54,074 bases of DNA. Origin: CAZGMC01 sp964526565. Lineage in GTDB: Bacteria > Pseudomonadota > Alphaproteobacteria > DSM-16000 > Inquilinaceae. The notes beneath the pieces were generated by a model. The model was not told the DNA's origin. It did not search any database and saw nothing but the letters and a program-made list of their open reading frames with translations. The stretch lies in NCBI GenBank assembly GCA_964526565.1, contig CAZGMC010000015.1:1-54074 (forward strand). The letters run 5' to 3'. Below are positions 16,916 to 25,337 of this stretch, in pieces (position 1 is the stretch's first letter; every line of letters starts with the position of its first letter). The translations under genes and the position numbers were made by a program.

Positions 16916-18064
16916 GTGACGACGACGGGTTCCTCCGACCGATCCGCCTCCGCCGACCCGATCCGCGTCATGGTGGTGGACGACAGCGCCGTCATCCGCG
17001 GCCTGCTGACGCGCACCCTGGAGAGCGACCCGGATGTGCGCGTCGTCGCCTCGGTCGGCGACGGGCAGATGGCGATCAACAGCATCCGCCGCCAGCCGGT
17101 CGATGTCGTCATCCTCGACATCGAGATGCCGGTGATGGATGGCCTGACGGCGCTGCCGCAAATCATCGCTGCCGCACCGCAGACCAGGGTGCTGATGGCG
17201 TCGACGCTGACCAAGCGCAACGCCGACATCAGCCTGAAGGCGCTGTCGGCCGGGGCCGCCGACTACGTGACCAAGCCCAGCGCCACCCGCGACATGCACG
17301 GCGCCGTCGCCTTCAAGCAGGAGCTGCTGCAGAAGGTCAGGGTGCTGGGCACCGTGGCCCGTCAGGGGCGCGGGCCGGCGCCGCGCACCGGCTTCCGCGC
17401 CGAGCGTCAGGCGCAGCGGGAGACACCGGCGCGGCCGGCGGCGCCGGCGCGCGTGGTGCTGCGCGAACTGCCGGCCGGCCTGCGCCCGGAGGTGATCGCC
17501 ATCGGCAGCTCGACCGGCGGGCCGCAGGCGCTGTTCGATCTGCTCGGCCACCTGGGCCGCGGCATCGTCCAGCCGATCCTGGTCACCCAGCACATGCCGG
17601 CCACCTTCACGGCCATCCTGGCCGAGCACATCAGCCGCCAGTGCGGCGTGCCGGCGCACGAGGGCCGCGACGGCGAGCCGGTCACCGGCGGCCAGTGCTA
17701 CGTGGCGCCGGGCAACCATCACATGATCGTCGCCGCGCAGACCGGCGGCCCGGCCATCCGGCTGAACCAGGACCCGCCGGAGAACTTCTGCCGGCCGTCG
17801 GTGGACGTGATGATGCGCAGCGTCGCGGCCGCCTATGGCCGCCGCGTGCTGGCGGTCATCCTGACGGGCATGGGTCAGGACGGGCTGAAGGGCTGCGGCG
17901 AGGTGGTCAAGGCCGGCGGGGCGGTGCTGGCCCAGGACGAGGCGACGAGCGTGGTATGGGGAATGCCCGGAGCGGTGGCGACGGCCGGACTGTGCGCCGG
18001 CGTCATGCCGCTCAAGGAGATTGGCCCGTTCATCCGCAGGCTGGTCCTGCGGTCGGCGGCATGA
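16916..18064 (+). CDS. cheB: Protein-glutamate methylesterase/deamidase CheB
   Basis: A 382-residue receiver-methylesterase. The receiver has VMVVDDSAVIRG and Asp68 in VILDIEMPVMDG. After a basic/alanine-rich linker (about 150-185), the esterase shows the catalytic triad motifs IGSSTGGPQ (Ser about 199), TQHMPATFT (His) and GMGQDGLKG (Asp). It demethylates chemoreceptors for adaptation. The GTG start at 16916 is chosen because GGGAG lies six bases upstream; GTG 16895 and ATG 16910 are in frame. Confidence 0.94.
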   Translation: MTTTGSSDRSASADPIRVMVVDDSAVIRGLLTRTLESDPDVRVVASVGDGQMAINSIRRQPVDVVILDIEMPVMDGLTALPQIIAAAPQTRVLMASTLTKRNADISLKALSAGAADYVTKPSATRDMHGAVAFKQELLQKVRVLGTVARQGRGPAPRTGFRAERQAQRETPARPAAPARVVLRELPAGLRPEVIAIGSSTGGPQALFDLLGHLGRGIVQPILVTQHMPATFTAILAEHISRQCGVPAHEGRDGEPVTGGQCYVAPGNHHMIVAAQTGGPAIRLNQDPPENFCRPSVDVMMRSVAAAYGRRVLAVILTGMGQDGLKGCGEVVKAGGAVLAQDEATSVVWGMPGAVATAGLCAGVMPLKEIGPFIRRLVLRSAA

Positions 18065-18094
18065 CGGGATCATGACCGGATACCGGTCGGGAGC

Positions 18095-18964
18095 ATGGCG
18101 ATGAGGGCGGACGACTTCAACCTGTTCCAGTCGCTGCTGAAGCAGCGGTCGGGCCTGGTCCTGACGATGGACAAGGCCTACCTGCTCGAGTCGCGGCTGA
18201 TGCCGGTCGCCCGCCGGTGGCATTTCAAGGGCCTTGAAGAGCTGGCCGTTTCGGTCCGCCAGAAGCGCGACGAGCGCCTGCTCAAGGACATCACCGAGGC
18301 GATGACCACCAACGAGTCGTCGTTCTTTCGCGACGGCAAGCCGTTCGAGCAGTTCCGGCAGGTCTCGCTGCCGCACATGATGGCCAACCGGACCTCCAGC
18401 CGCCGCATCCGCATCTGGAGCGCGGCGTGCGCCACCGGCCAGGAGCCCTATTCTCTGGCCATGCTGCTGCAGGAGGAGAAGGCGAAGCTGGCCGGCTGGT
18501 CCATCGAGATTGTCGCCACCGACCTGTCGAACGAGGTGCTGGACCGGGCACGGGCCGGCTCCTACACCCAGTTCGAGGTGCAGCGCGGCCTGCCGATCAC
18601 CCTGCTGGTCAAGTATTTCAAGCAGGCCGGCGAACGCTGGGAACTGCTGCCCGAGATCCGGCGCCTGGTGACCTTCCGCGAATACAACCTGCTGAAGGAC
18701 CTCGGCCCGCTCGGCAAGTTCGACATCGTGTTCTGCCGCAACGTGCTGATCTATTTCGACTCGCCGACCAAGGCCCAGGTCCTGGACGGAATTGCCAAAT
18801 TGCTGCCGCCCGACGGCATGCTCTTTCTGGGCGGTGCCGAGACCGTGCTCGGCATCACCGACAGGTTCAAGCCCATGGACGGGCAGCGCGGCGTCTATCA
18901 GCTCGCCTCGCCAACCTCCGGCCGCGGCACGACACCACCCCTGCAGCGCGCCGCTGCCCTGTGA
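18095..18964 (+). CDS. cheR: Chemoreceptor methyltransferase CheR
   Basis: A 289-residue SAM-dependent methyltransferase. The N-terminal helical domain contains SGLVLTMDKAYLLESRL and TEAMTTNESSFFRD. The catalytic domain has the SAM motif IWSAACATGQEPYSLAM and FDIVFCRNVLIYF. It methylates receptor glutamates, opposing CheB. GGGAG lies before the ATG. It is the last gene of the che operon; no receptor gene (mcp) or cheD is present within the window. Confidence 0.95.
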   Translation: MAMRADDFNLFQSLLKQRSGLVLTMDKAYLLESRLMPVARRWHFKGLEELAVSVRQKRDERLLKDITEAMTTNESSFFRDGKPFEQFRQVSLPHMMANRTSSRRIRIWSAACATGQEPYSLAMLLQEEKAKLAGWSIEIVATDLSNEVLDRARAGSYTQFEVQRGLPITLLVKYFKQAGERWELLPEIRRLVTFREYNLLKDLGPLGKFDIVFCRNVLIYFDSPTKAQVLDGIAKLLPPDGMLFLGGAETVLGITDRFKPMDGQRGVYQLASPTSGRGTTPPLQRAAAL

Positions 18965-19365
18965 CGCGGACGCTTTGCGCGAACGTGTGATCGGCCGTGC
19001 CACTTGACATCACCATCGGGCCGTCCGCCGGCGCAGCCCAAGGCTGTATTATTTGCGTCGCGGAGTCAGTCGAAGGTCGTAAACAAATCAAACATATTCC
19101 ATTCCCTCCCCCGGCCAAGGTAATCTGAATCCCGGTTGCTGAATGACACTATATCATATGCGGGTTTTTTGATTCCGGATGATTTTATGAGTATTTGAAA
19201 TGAACCGTCGGGCGGCGGGCAAGAAATTCGCATGCGTGTTCATATTCTGTTAGGCTGACGGGTTCATATTGTTTCGGTACCGCAACTTATATATCATGAT
19301 CTGGAGTGAATCTCTCATATGGATTTGCCGGACCTGGTGGCGTGGTGAGTGAGGGGCACGATCAA
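18965..19365. other. AT-rich intergenic region after cheR
   Basis: 400 bp with clearly lower GC than the window average. No gene is seen. It includes a repeated TTCATATT at 19237-19245 and 19263-19270. The best promoter candidate on the plus strand is TTGTTT (19269-19274), 17 bp, TATCAT (19292-19297), placed to serve the small gene starting at 19366. Confidence 0.45.
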
Positions 19366-19566
19366 ATGGGGTCAGACATGTCGTACTGTGTGGCGAGACG
19401 GTTTCTTGAGCATCTCGAGGCGGAGAGCGACGTGATCAGCGGCATCACGGCCACGCTGACAGCGCTCCAGGACCTTTTTGACGAACGCAGCGAGCAGGAG
19501 CGCCGCTGGCTGGCGCGCTGCCTCTATCGCGCCGCCGACCGGCTTGCCGCTCCGGGAGACGATTGA
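19366..19566 (+). CDS. Small hypothetical protein
   Basis: 66 residues: MGSDMSYCVARRFLEHLEA then an amphipathic helical body ending RWLARCLYRAADRLAAPGDD. Two predicted helices, no signal or membrane segment, no family recognised. GAGGGG is nine bases before ATG 19366; ATG 19378 and GTG 19306 are alternatives. A promoter-like pair lies 69 bp upstream. It runs convergently with tenA, 37 bp apart. Coding-like codon bias in the helical part supports a real gene. Confidence 0.5.
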   Translation: MGSDMSYCVARRFLEHLEAESDVISGITATLTALQDLFDERSEQERRWLARCLYRAADRLAAPGDD

Positions 19567-19603
19567 GCCGAGACCTGGCCTGACCGGTTGCCGCCGCCGC
19601 CGG

Positions 19604-20272
19604 TCAGACGATCGGCCACGTCTCGAGGCGGTAGGCGCTGTCCCAGAACATCCACTCATAGCGCGTCGACCGCACGAAGGCGCGCATCATGCCGGCCCGG
19701 CCGGCGTCGGTGGTCGCCGCGGCCGCCTGGTCGCCGATCGCCTTGACGGCCGCCACGGCCTCGGCGAACTCAGGATCGGCATAGGTGTCGACCCAGGCCT
19801 GGTACGGGTTGTCCGGCGGCGACTCGGCGGCGATGGCCGTGCCCACGTCCTGGTAGATCCAGAAGCACGGCAGCAGCGCCGCCACCAGCACCTCGTACGT
19901 CCCGGTCAGCGCCGTGCCGAGCAGGAAACTGGTGTAGCCGAAGCAGGTCGGCGACGGCTCGGCCCGTGCCGCCGCGGCCGGGTCCAGCCCGAAGCGGGAG
20001 AAATAGCTTTCGTGCAGGGCCCGTTCGACGACCACCGCCTCGCGCGCCGCCTCGGCGAAGCGGACCATGGCCGGCTGGTCCGGTGCCCGCGCCGCGGCAA
20101 CCGACAGCGCCCGCGAATACTCGACCAGGTAGAGCGCGTCCTGGACCATGTAGAAGCGGAACCGCTCGCCGTCGAGCGTGCCGGCGGCCAGTTCGCGGTT
20201 GAACGGCAGCGCGTGGATCGCCTCGCGCAGCATCGCGGTCTCGGCCCAGGCTGCGTCGCAGAATGCGGTCAT
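19604..20272 (-). CDS. tenA: TenA family aminopyrimidine aminohydrolase/thiaminase II
   Basis: A 222-residue all-helical TenA protein that regenerates hydroxymethylpyrimidine from degraded thiamine. The catalytic Cys136 lies in LLPCFWIYQDVG, Asp45 in YMVQD and the C-terminal Glu in RYEWMFWDSAY, matching Bacillus TenA residues. It is the last gene of the thiMED-tenA operon, overlapping thiD by ATGA, which supports a role in HMP salvage. Confidence 0.93.
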   Translation of the reverse strand: MTAFCDAAWAETAMLREAIHALPFNRELAAGTLDGERFRFYMVQDALYLVEYSRALSVAAARAPDQPAMVRFAEAAREAVVVERALHESYFSRFGLDPAAAARAEPSPTCFGYTSFLLGTALTGTYEVLVAALLPCFWIYQDVGTAIAAESPPDNPYQAWVDTYADPEFAEAVAAVKAIGDQAAAATTDAGRAGMMRAFVRSTRYEWMFWDSAYRLETWPIV

Positions 20273-21117
20273 GCCCGCCTCCCCTTCAAATCTTCTTGTA
20301 CCGTGGCGTCACACTGTTTGCCCCACCAAGCGTGGAAGTGGTGCACCGGCCCGTGCCCGTGCCCGACGCCGAGCCGGTCGGCCGCGGCGATCGCCGCGGT
20401 AACATAGGCCTTGGCGTCGGCGACGGCGGCGTGCGGCGTCGGCCGCTGCGGCAGCAGGGCGGCGATCGCCGACGACAGGGTGCAGCCGGTGCCGTGGGTG
20501 TTGGGCGTGTCGATGCGCACCGCCGGCAACTCGACGAACCGGTCGCCGTCGTAGAGCAGGTCGGGGCTGTCGCCGCCGCCCAGGTGACCGCCCTTGAGCA
20601 GGACCAGCCGCGGCCCCAGCCGGTGCAGGTCGGCGGCGATCCGGCGCATCTCGTCAGCCGACTCCGGTGCCGGCCGGTCGAGCAGCACGCCAGCCTCCGG
20701 CAGGTTCGGGGTGATCACCGTGGCCAGCGGCACCAGCCGGTCGCGCACCGCGCCCACCGCCGCCTGATCGAGCAGCCGGTCGCCGCTCTTGGCGACCATG
20801 ACCGGGTCGACCACGACGTTGCGCGCACCGTGGCGGACCAGGCAGCCGGCCACCGCCTCGGCCGCCGCGGCGACGCCGACCATGCCGACCTTCACGGCGT
20901 CGACCGTGATGTCGTCGAACACGGCGTCGATCTGGGCGGCGATGAAGTCCGGCGGCACGGCGTGGATGCCGGTCACGGCGCGGGTGTTCTGGGCGGTCAG
21001 TGCCGTCAGCGCCGCCATGCCATAGGCGCCCAGCGCCGAGAACGCCTTCAGGTCGGCCTGGATGCCGGCGCCGCCCGACGGGTCGGAGCCGGCGATGGAG
21101 AGCACGCGGGGGATCAC
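20269..21117 (-). CDS. thiD: Hydroxymethylpyrimidine/phosphomethylpyrimidine kinase
   Basis: A 282-residue ribokinase-fold enzyme phosphorylating HMP and HMP-P. It has IAGSDPSGGAGIQADLKAFS at the N-terminus, VDPVMVAKSGD, LLKGGHL and TPNTHGTGCTLSSAIAA, containing the catalytic GTGC. The GTG start at 21117 overlaps the thiE stop (GTGA); upstream in-frame extension to 21303 would overlap thiE and is rejected. The C-terminal GHGHGPVHHFHAWW is histidine-rich. Confidence 0.95.
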   Translation of the reverse strand: MIPRVLSIAGSDPSGGAGIQADLKAFSALGAYGMAALTALTAQNTRAVTGIHAVPPDFIAAQIDAVFDDITVDAVKVGMVGVAAAAEAVAGCLVRHGARNVVVDPVMVAKSGDRLLDQAAVGAVRDRLVPLATVITPNLPEAGVLLDRPAPESADEMRRIAADLHRLGPRLVLLKGGHLGGGDSPDLLYDGDRFVELPAVRIDTPNTHGTGCTLSSAIAALLPQRPTPHAAVADAKAYVTAAIAAADRLGVGHGHGPVHHFHAWWGKQCDATVQEDLKGRRA

Positions 21118-21761
21118 GTCGGTCCTTTCCCTTTCGCCGCGAGCACGGCCCGTTTCAGCTCGGCGGCGGCGGCGCGCGGGTCGGGCGCGGCACAGATGGC
21201 GGAGACCACGGCGACGCCGCGGCAGCCGTCGGCGATGGGCCGCGCCAGGTTGGCCGCGGTCAGCCCACCGATGGCCACCACCGGCAGCGGGATGCGGGCG
21301 CACAGCGCGCGGAACTCCGCCGGGTCCAGGGCGTCGGACTCCGGCTTGGTCAGCGTGGCATGGGCGGCGCCCAGGCCGACATAGTCGGCGACCGAAGGGT
21401 CGACCGCGGCGACCTCGGCCTCGGTGGACGCCGACACGCCGATGACGGCGTCGGGGCCGAGCAGCCGTCGCGCCGTCGCCGCCGGCATGTCGGTCTGGCC
21501 GACATGGACCCCCCCGGCACCGACCGCCAGGGCCACGTCGACCCGGTCGTTGACGATCAGCGGGATGCCGCGCGGCCGCAGCACGGCCAGCAGGGCCTCG
21601 GCCTGGGCGATCAGCGGCCCGGTGTCGGCGAGCTTGTCGCGCAGCTGGACCAGGGTCACGCCGCCGTCCGCCGCGGCGGCGACGATCCGCGCCAGGTCGC
21701 GGCCGCCGGCCAGGTCGGGGTCGGTGACCAGGTAGAGCGACAGGTCGAAGGACGGTTTCAT
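21114..21761 (-). CDS. thiE: Thiamine-phosphate synthase
   Basis: A 215-residue TIM-barrel enzyme joining HMP-PP and thiazole phosphate to thiamine phosphate. Motifs: VTLVQLRDK, PLIVNDRVDVALAVGAGGVH followed by VGQTDMP, and PVVAIGGLTAANL near the end. It overlaps thiM upstream by ATGA and thiD downstream by GTGA, so all four genes are translationally coupled. Confidence 0.95.
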   Translation of the reverse strand: MKPSFDLSLYLVTDPDLAGGRDLARIVAAAADGGVTLVQLRDKLADTGPLIAQAEALLAVLRPRGIPLIVNDRVDVALAVGAGGVHVGQTDMPAATARRLLGPDAVIGVSASTEAEVAAVDPSVADYVGLGAAHATLTKPESDALDPAEFRALCARIPLPVVAIGGLTAANLARPIADGCRGVAVVSAICAAPDPRAAAAELKRAVLAAKGKGPT

Positions 21762-22567
21762 TGCAGCCGGACCCGGGCGTCGAGGGTGGCGGCGTCGATC
21801 GTGTACAGCGCGTCGAGCAGCTCCATCTGCAGCGAGCCGGGGCCGCGCGCCCGCGCGGCGGCCAACTCGCCGGCGACGCCCAGCACGCCCAGCGCCTGTG
21901 CCGTGGCGGCCAGGCGGTTGCGCTCGACCGCCAGGAAGGCGCCGACGATGGCGGTGGCGGTGCAGCCCATGCCGGTGACGCGCGGCATCAGCGGGTGGCC
22001 GTTGTGCACCTCAATGGTCTGGTCGCCGTCGGTGACGTAGTCGACCGCCCCGGTCACCGCCACCACCGCGCCGGTCTCTGCGGCCAGCCGCCGCGCCGCA
22101 TCCACGGCGTCGGCCGATTGCGCCGTGCTGTCGACGCCGCGGCCGGCGCCGGCCGCCCCGGCCAGGCTGAGGATCTCCGAGGCGTTGCCGCGGATGGCGG
22201 CGGGGCGGTGGCGCAGCAGGTCGGCGGCGACGCGGCTGCGATAGGCCAGCACGCCGACCGCCACCGGGTCCAGCACCCACGGCACGCCGGCGCCGTGGGC
22301 GCGGCCGGCGGCCAGCCGCATCGCCGCCGCCCAGGTCGCCGAGATGGTGCCGAGGTTGATCACCAGCGCGGCGGCGGCGGCCACCAGATCCTCGACCTCG
22401 TCGGTCGACTCGGCCATGGCCGGCGACGCGCCGAGCGCCAGCAGGGCGTTGGCCGTGCTGTTGGCGACGACGATGTTGGTGATGTTGTGAACCAGCGGCG
22501 TGGCCGCGCGGATCGCGTCCAGGCTGCGACCGATGCCGGCGCGGGCGGTGGTTGCGGCTCCCCCCAT
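21758..22567 (-). CDS. thiM: Hydroxyethylthiazole kinase
   Basis: A 269-residue salvage kinase phosphorylating hydroxyethylthiazole. It has PLVHNITNIVVANSTANALL, ALGASPAMAES, WVLDPVAVG and the catalytic VTGMGCTATAIVGAFLA. It is the first gene of the operon, 90 nt downstream of a TPP riboswitch, with AGGAAGGGG as ribosome site. The gene set thiM-E-D plus tenA points to salvage of both thiamine halves rather than only de novo synthesis. Confidence 0.95.
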   Translation of the reverse strand: MGGAATTARAGIGRSLDAIRAATPLVHNITNIVVANSTANALLALGASPAMAESTDEVEDLVAAAAALVINLGTISATWAAAMRLAAGRAHGAGVPWVLDPVAVGVLAYRSRVAADLLRHRPAAIRGNASEILSLAGAAGAGRGVDSTAQSADAVDAARRLAAETGAVVAVTGAVDYVTDGDQTIEVHNGHPLMPRVTGMGCTATAIVGAFLAVERNRLAATAQALGVLGVAGELAAARARGPGSLQMELLDALYTIDAATLDARVRLQ

Positions 22568-22656
22568 GAGCGGCCCCTTCCTGCCATGCGGCCTTCAGGG
22601 AGCCTTGCGGGAGCCCGGCGGCGGCAGAAACGCCAGCGATGCGGCCCGCGCGCGAC

Positions 22657-22730
22657 GGCTCCCTGCGCTGGCATGACCCAGATCAGGTTCGACGGGTATG
22701 ATCTCAGCCCGCCGGCCGCGGGCACCCCAT
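22657..22730 (-). promoter_or_regulatory. TPP riboswitch (THI element)
   Basis: Read on the minus strand, the region contains GGGGTGCCC near its 5' end, GGCTGAGATCATACCCG, TCGAACCTGATCTGGGTCAT and GCCAGCGCAGGGAGC, the conserved pyrimidine- and pyrophosphate-sensing helices of the TPP aptamer. It precedes thiM. A 9-bp inverted repeat links its 3' strand (22657-22665) with 22596-22604 just before the thiM ribosome site, a possible switching helix. Confidence 0.95.
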
Positions 22731-22785
22731 GTCACGCACTTGTCAAAATAGGAACCCGCCCGGCCCTGTCAAGCACGGGCGCACC

Positions 22786-22855
22786 GGCACCTTGGGCCCG
22801 GCACCTTGGGCCCGGCGCCGCCGGCCGGCCCGGCACGCCCGGCACGCCCGGCACC
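22786..22855. repeat. Two short GC-rich tandem repeats
   Basis: GGCACCTTGGGCCC occurs twice (22786-22813), then CCCGGCACG three times with a final base change (22829-22855). They lie in the 270-bp non-coding stretch between the riboswitch and the secreted-protein gene. Confidence 0.85.
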
Positions 22856-23007
22856 GAGCCCGGCCCTGGCCGTGCCGGCCGGACCCGTGCCCGACGATCT
22901 GGCCCGGCGGACGCCGGCGCGGCCGGTCCCGTGCCGGCATCCGGGATCCGGAGCCGGCACGGGCGGCGGCGTTCGCGTTCGGCCTGGGTCCGGACCACGC
23001 CGGCGCC

Positions 23008-23424
23008 TTACTCCTTGGCCAGGGTGTGACAGTCGGCGACGCGGAAGTCCGCGCCCGGCTCCAGGTAGCACAGCTCCAGCGTGCCCTCGCCCAGGGTGCC
23101 GATGAAGATGCCGTCCTCGTCGGCGGCCAGGATGCTCTCGCCGTCGCCGCGGACGACGCCGACCGCGTCCTCGCAGACGTTCGGGCTGCACCACTGGGCG
23201 TGGAAGCCGTTGCCCTCCATCTCCTCGACGGTGAACGTCCAGACCTCGTCCGAGCCGGACAGCAGGGTGTCGCCGTCGCCCAGGCCGTGGCCGCTCTCGC
23301 CGGCCCGCGCCCCGCGGCTGTCGGAGCTCGCCGTGGTCCAGGTGCCGACCAGGTGCTCGCTGGCCAGTGCCGACCCGGCAAACAGCATCACCGCGCCCGC
23401 CAGCGCCATCCGCAGCATCGTCAT
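23008..23424 (-). CDS. Hypothetical secreted protein
   Basis: 138 residues. A classical signal peptide (MTMLRMALAGAVMLFAGSALASE) with cleavage expected after ALA at about residue 21. The mature part begins HLVGTWTTASSDSRG and looks like a small lipocalin/NlpE-type beta-barrel, judged by the opening LVGTW; this is a guess. It has four cysteines (two in CSPNVC, later C and C) that could form disulphides, and many acidic residues. It is probably periplasmic. It is monocistronic and lies between thiM's leader and the Fic gene. Confidence 0.65.
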   Translation of the reverse strand: MTMLRMALAGAVMLFAGSALASEHLVGTWTTASSDSRGARAGESGHGLGDGDTLLSGSDEVWTFTVEEMEGNGFHAQWCSPNVCEDAVGVVRGDGESILAADEDGIFIGTLGEGTLELCYLEPGADFRVADCHTLAKE

Positions 23425-23713
23425 GGTGTGTCCCTCCGTGCTTCGGGTCCCGCCCTGGTGCGGGGCCCCTCCCTTTGTTGGGCGTCCCGAGGCGATCGCC
23501 CGCGACGCGCGCGCCGCACCGATCGCCCCGAATTGTGCACGGAGAGTCTCTGCCCGAAACCCGCCGGCCCGTCATCCCCGAAATCACATCGACACCGAAT
23601 TTTCTGCAACGGATTTAAGCATGGCCGCCTCGAACTTCGGACGATCGGGCACGGTGTTGCACGGATCAGCCCCGACCGCGGGCCAGGGTCAGGACCCGCT
23701 TATCCACCGCTCC

Positions 23714-25267
23714 TCACGCCGCCTGCTCCATGGACCACTGCACGCGCTCGGCAATAAACCGGGCGAACGGGTCAATGTCCTGATCGACACTTGCGCGTTC
23801 CAGCGCCGCGAGATATGCATACCGGTCTTCCACCCGAATGACGGTCCATGGATAGCCGCCGGAAGCAAGCATCGCGTTCATGACGAACCGCGCCATCCGC
23901 CCGTTGCCGTCGGGATAGGGATGGATGTAGCCGAACAGCCAGTGGCCGAGCACAGCACGCACGGACGGTTCCGGTTCGCGCTCCAGCAGATCGAACAGCG
24001 CCGGCATGGCATCCCGCACCGCCTCCCATCGTGGCGGCACGTGCCGCGAGCCGCTCAGGTAGACGGCGTTGCTCCTGTAACCGGCAAGCGCTGCGGCCGG
24101 AATCAGGCCTGCGGCGACACAGGGCTGGAAGAGTTCCCGGTACCATTCGCGGTACGCCCCGCGCACCAGCGAACCCGCGTCACCGTCTGCGATGTCACCG
24201 TCTGCGATGATGCGCTCCACAGTTCCACGCACCCGCTGAAACGCCTGCCAATAGCCGCGGGCCGCGAGCGCATCGCGGCTCTGCCGGTCGCCGTCATGAT
24301 CGTCGGGGTTCCAGGCGCCGGCCCGCACCCGCTCGATCAGCTCCGGCGTGACGCTGTAGCCCTCAATCGACAGCGAGTGATAGGCATCGCTCTGGTAGAT
24401 ATCATCGACACGGCGCAGATAAGCCTGCCGGTCCTGCGGCTTGCCAGGCGCATCGGGAAAGACCGCCAGCACGGGCTCTCGAAACACTTCCCACAGAAGA
24501 TTCAGGCGCGAGACGATCGGGCTCGCCGCGCCGGGCGCAGCGCCGAATGCCTGCTCGGGCGCAAACGGATCGCTCTCGCGCACGGCGTAACCGGCGCCCT
24601 TCATGGTACCGACGATCTCATCGGCCATGTCCAGCCTTTCCATCCGGCGCAGCGCACCGGCGAGCCGCCCGGCAACGACCGAATGGCCGCCTTCCAACAG
24701 ACGCCCCAGCAAATCCGAAGCATCGCGAACGCGGCTCAGCGCCACCTGTGCTTCGACGGGATAGCGGCTGAAGAAGGATTCCGGCACGCGGACCAGCGCC
24801 GCCTCAGGCAGGAAGAGCCGCAGGCCCTCACGCACGGGGATATCCGCAGCGGGCGGCATCTGCTTCTGCCGCAGATCATAGAGCGACGTGCCGAACAGGA
24901 GCGTCACCGTATTGTTGGTTCCCTTCGGCGTATAGACGACGACCTGCTGCGGGATGACGGTGCACTCGGCGTGCAGCAGGAGCGATTGCTCCGGCGACAG
25001 ATACCAGTCGCCGCCAAACCGCTCGGCGCAATAGCAGGCGCAGAATTGCCAGAAGCTGGCGAACCACGGCGTCGTGTCGCCCGGCGCCGCGCCGGGGTTC
25101 CACGATACCAGCCATCCTTTCATGACCTCCTTCAAAAAGTCGTTGCGCAGCAACCGCTCGCGATGCACGCGCGACAGCTCGCCGGAGCGGAAGACGCGTC
25201 TTCCATCCTTCTGAAGCACTTGCAGCGCCGCCAGCGAGGCGGCGAGTTTCTCGTGCGGTGCGGCCAT
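23714..25267 (-). CDS. Fic family protein with N-terminal winged-helix-like region
   Basis: 517 residues. The C-terminal Fic core has the active-site motif HPYPDGNGRMARFVMN, which transfers AMP or another nucleotide moiety to target hydroxyls. The autoinhibitory motif (S/T)xxxE(G/N) is visible as SLSIEG ahead of the Fic core (class II arrangement). The N-terminal 130 residues (RVFRSGELSRVHRERLL, then WYLSPEQSLLLH and VVVYTPKGTNNTVTLLFGTS) resemble the AbiEi-like/winged-helix domain of toxin-antitoxin antitoxins. A 15-bp duplication gives IADGDIADGD. GC and codon use are less extreme than the neighbours, suggesting acquisition. Confidence 0.88.
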   Translation of the reverse strand: MAAPHEKLAASLAALQVLQKDGRRVFRSGELSRVHRERLLRNDFLKEVMKGWLVSWNPGAAPGDTTPWFASFWQFCACYCAERFGGDWYLSPEQSLLLHAECTVIPQQVVVYTPKGTNNTVTLLFGTSLYDLRQKQMPPAADIPVREGLRLFLPEAALVRVPESFFSRYPVEAQVALSRVRDASDLLGRLLEGGHSVVAGRLAGALRRMERLDMADEIVGTMKGAGYAVRESDPFAPEQAFGAAPGAASPIVSRLNLLWEVFREPVLAVFPDAPGKPQDRQAYLRRVDDIYQSDAYHSLSIEGYSVTPELIERVRAGAWNPDDHDGDRQSRDALAARGYWQAFQRVRGTVERIIADGDIADGDAGSLVRGAYREWYRELFQPCVAAGLIPAAALAGYRSNAVYLSGSRHVPPRWEAVRDAMPALFDLLEREPEPSVRAVLGHWLFGYIHPYPDGNGRMARFVMNAMLASGGYPWTVIRVEDRYAYLAALERASVDQDIDPFARFIAERVQWSMEQAA

Positions 25268-25308
25268 GTAGCCGGGGCCTCAGACGTGTTTGGTGCCGTA
25301 CATACACA

Positions 25309-25337
25309 AGTATATTATGCGCATTATGAGAAGTCAA
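25309..25337 (-). promoter_or_regulatory. Sigma70-type promoter for the Fic gene
   Basis: On the minus strand TTGACT (25337-25332), exactly 17 bp, then TATACT (25314-25309), ending 41 bp before the Fic start. The 11-bp sequence GTATATTATGC (plus strand) overlaps the -10 at 25310-25320 and recurs at 25357-25367, 47 bp away, which could be a repressor operator pair. The spacer holds a CATAAT direct repeat. Confidence 0.8.
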
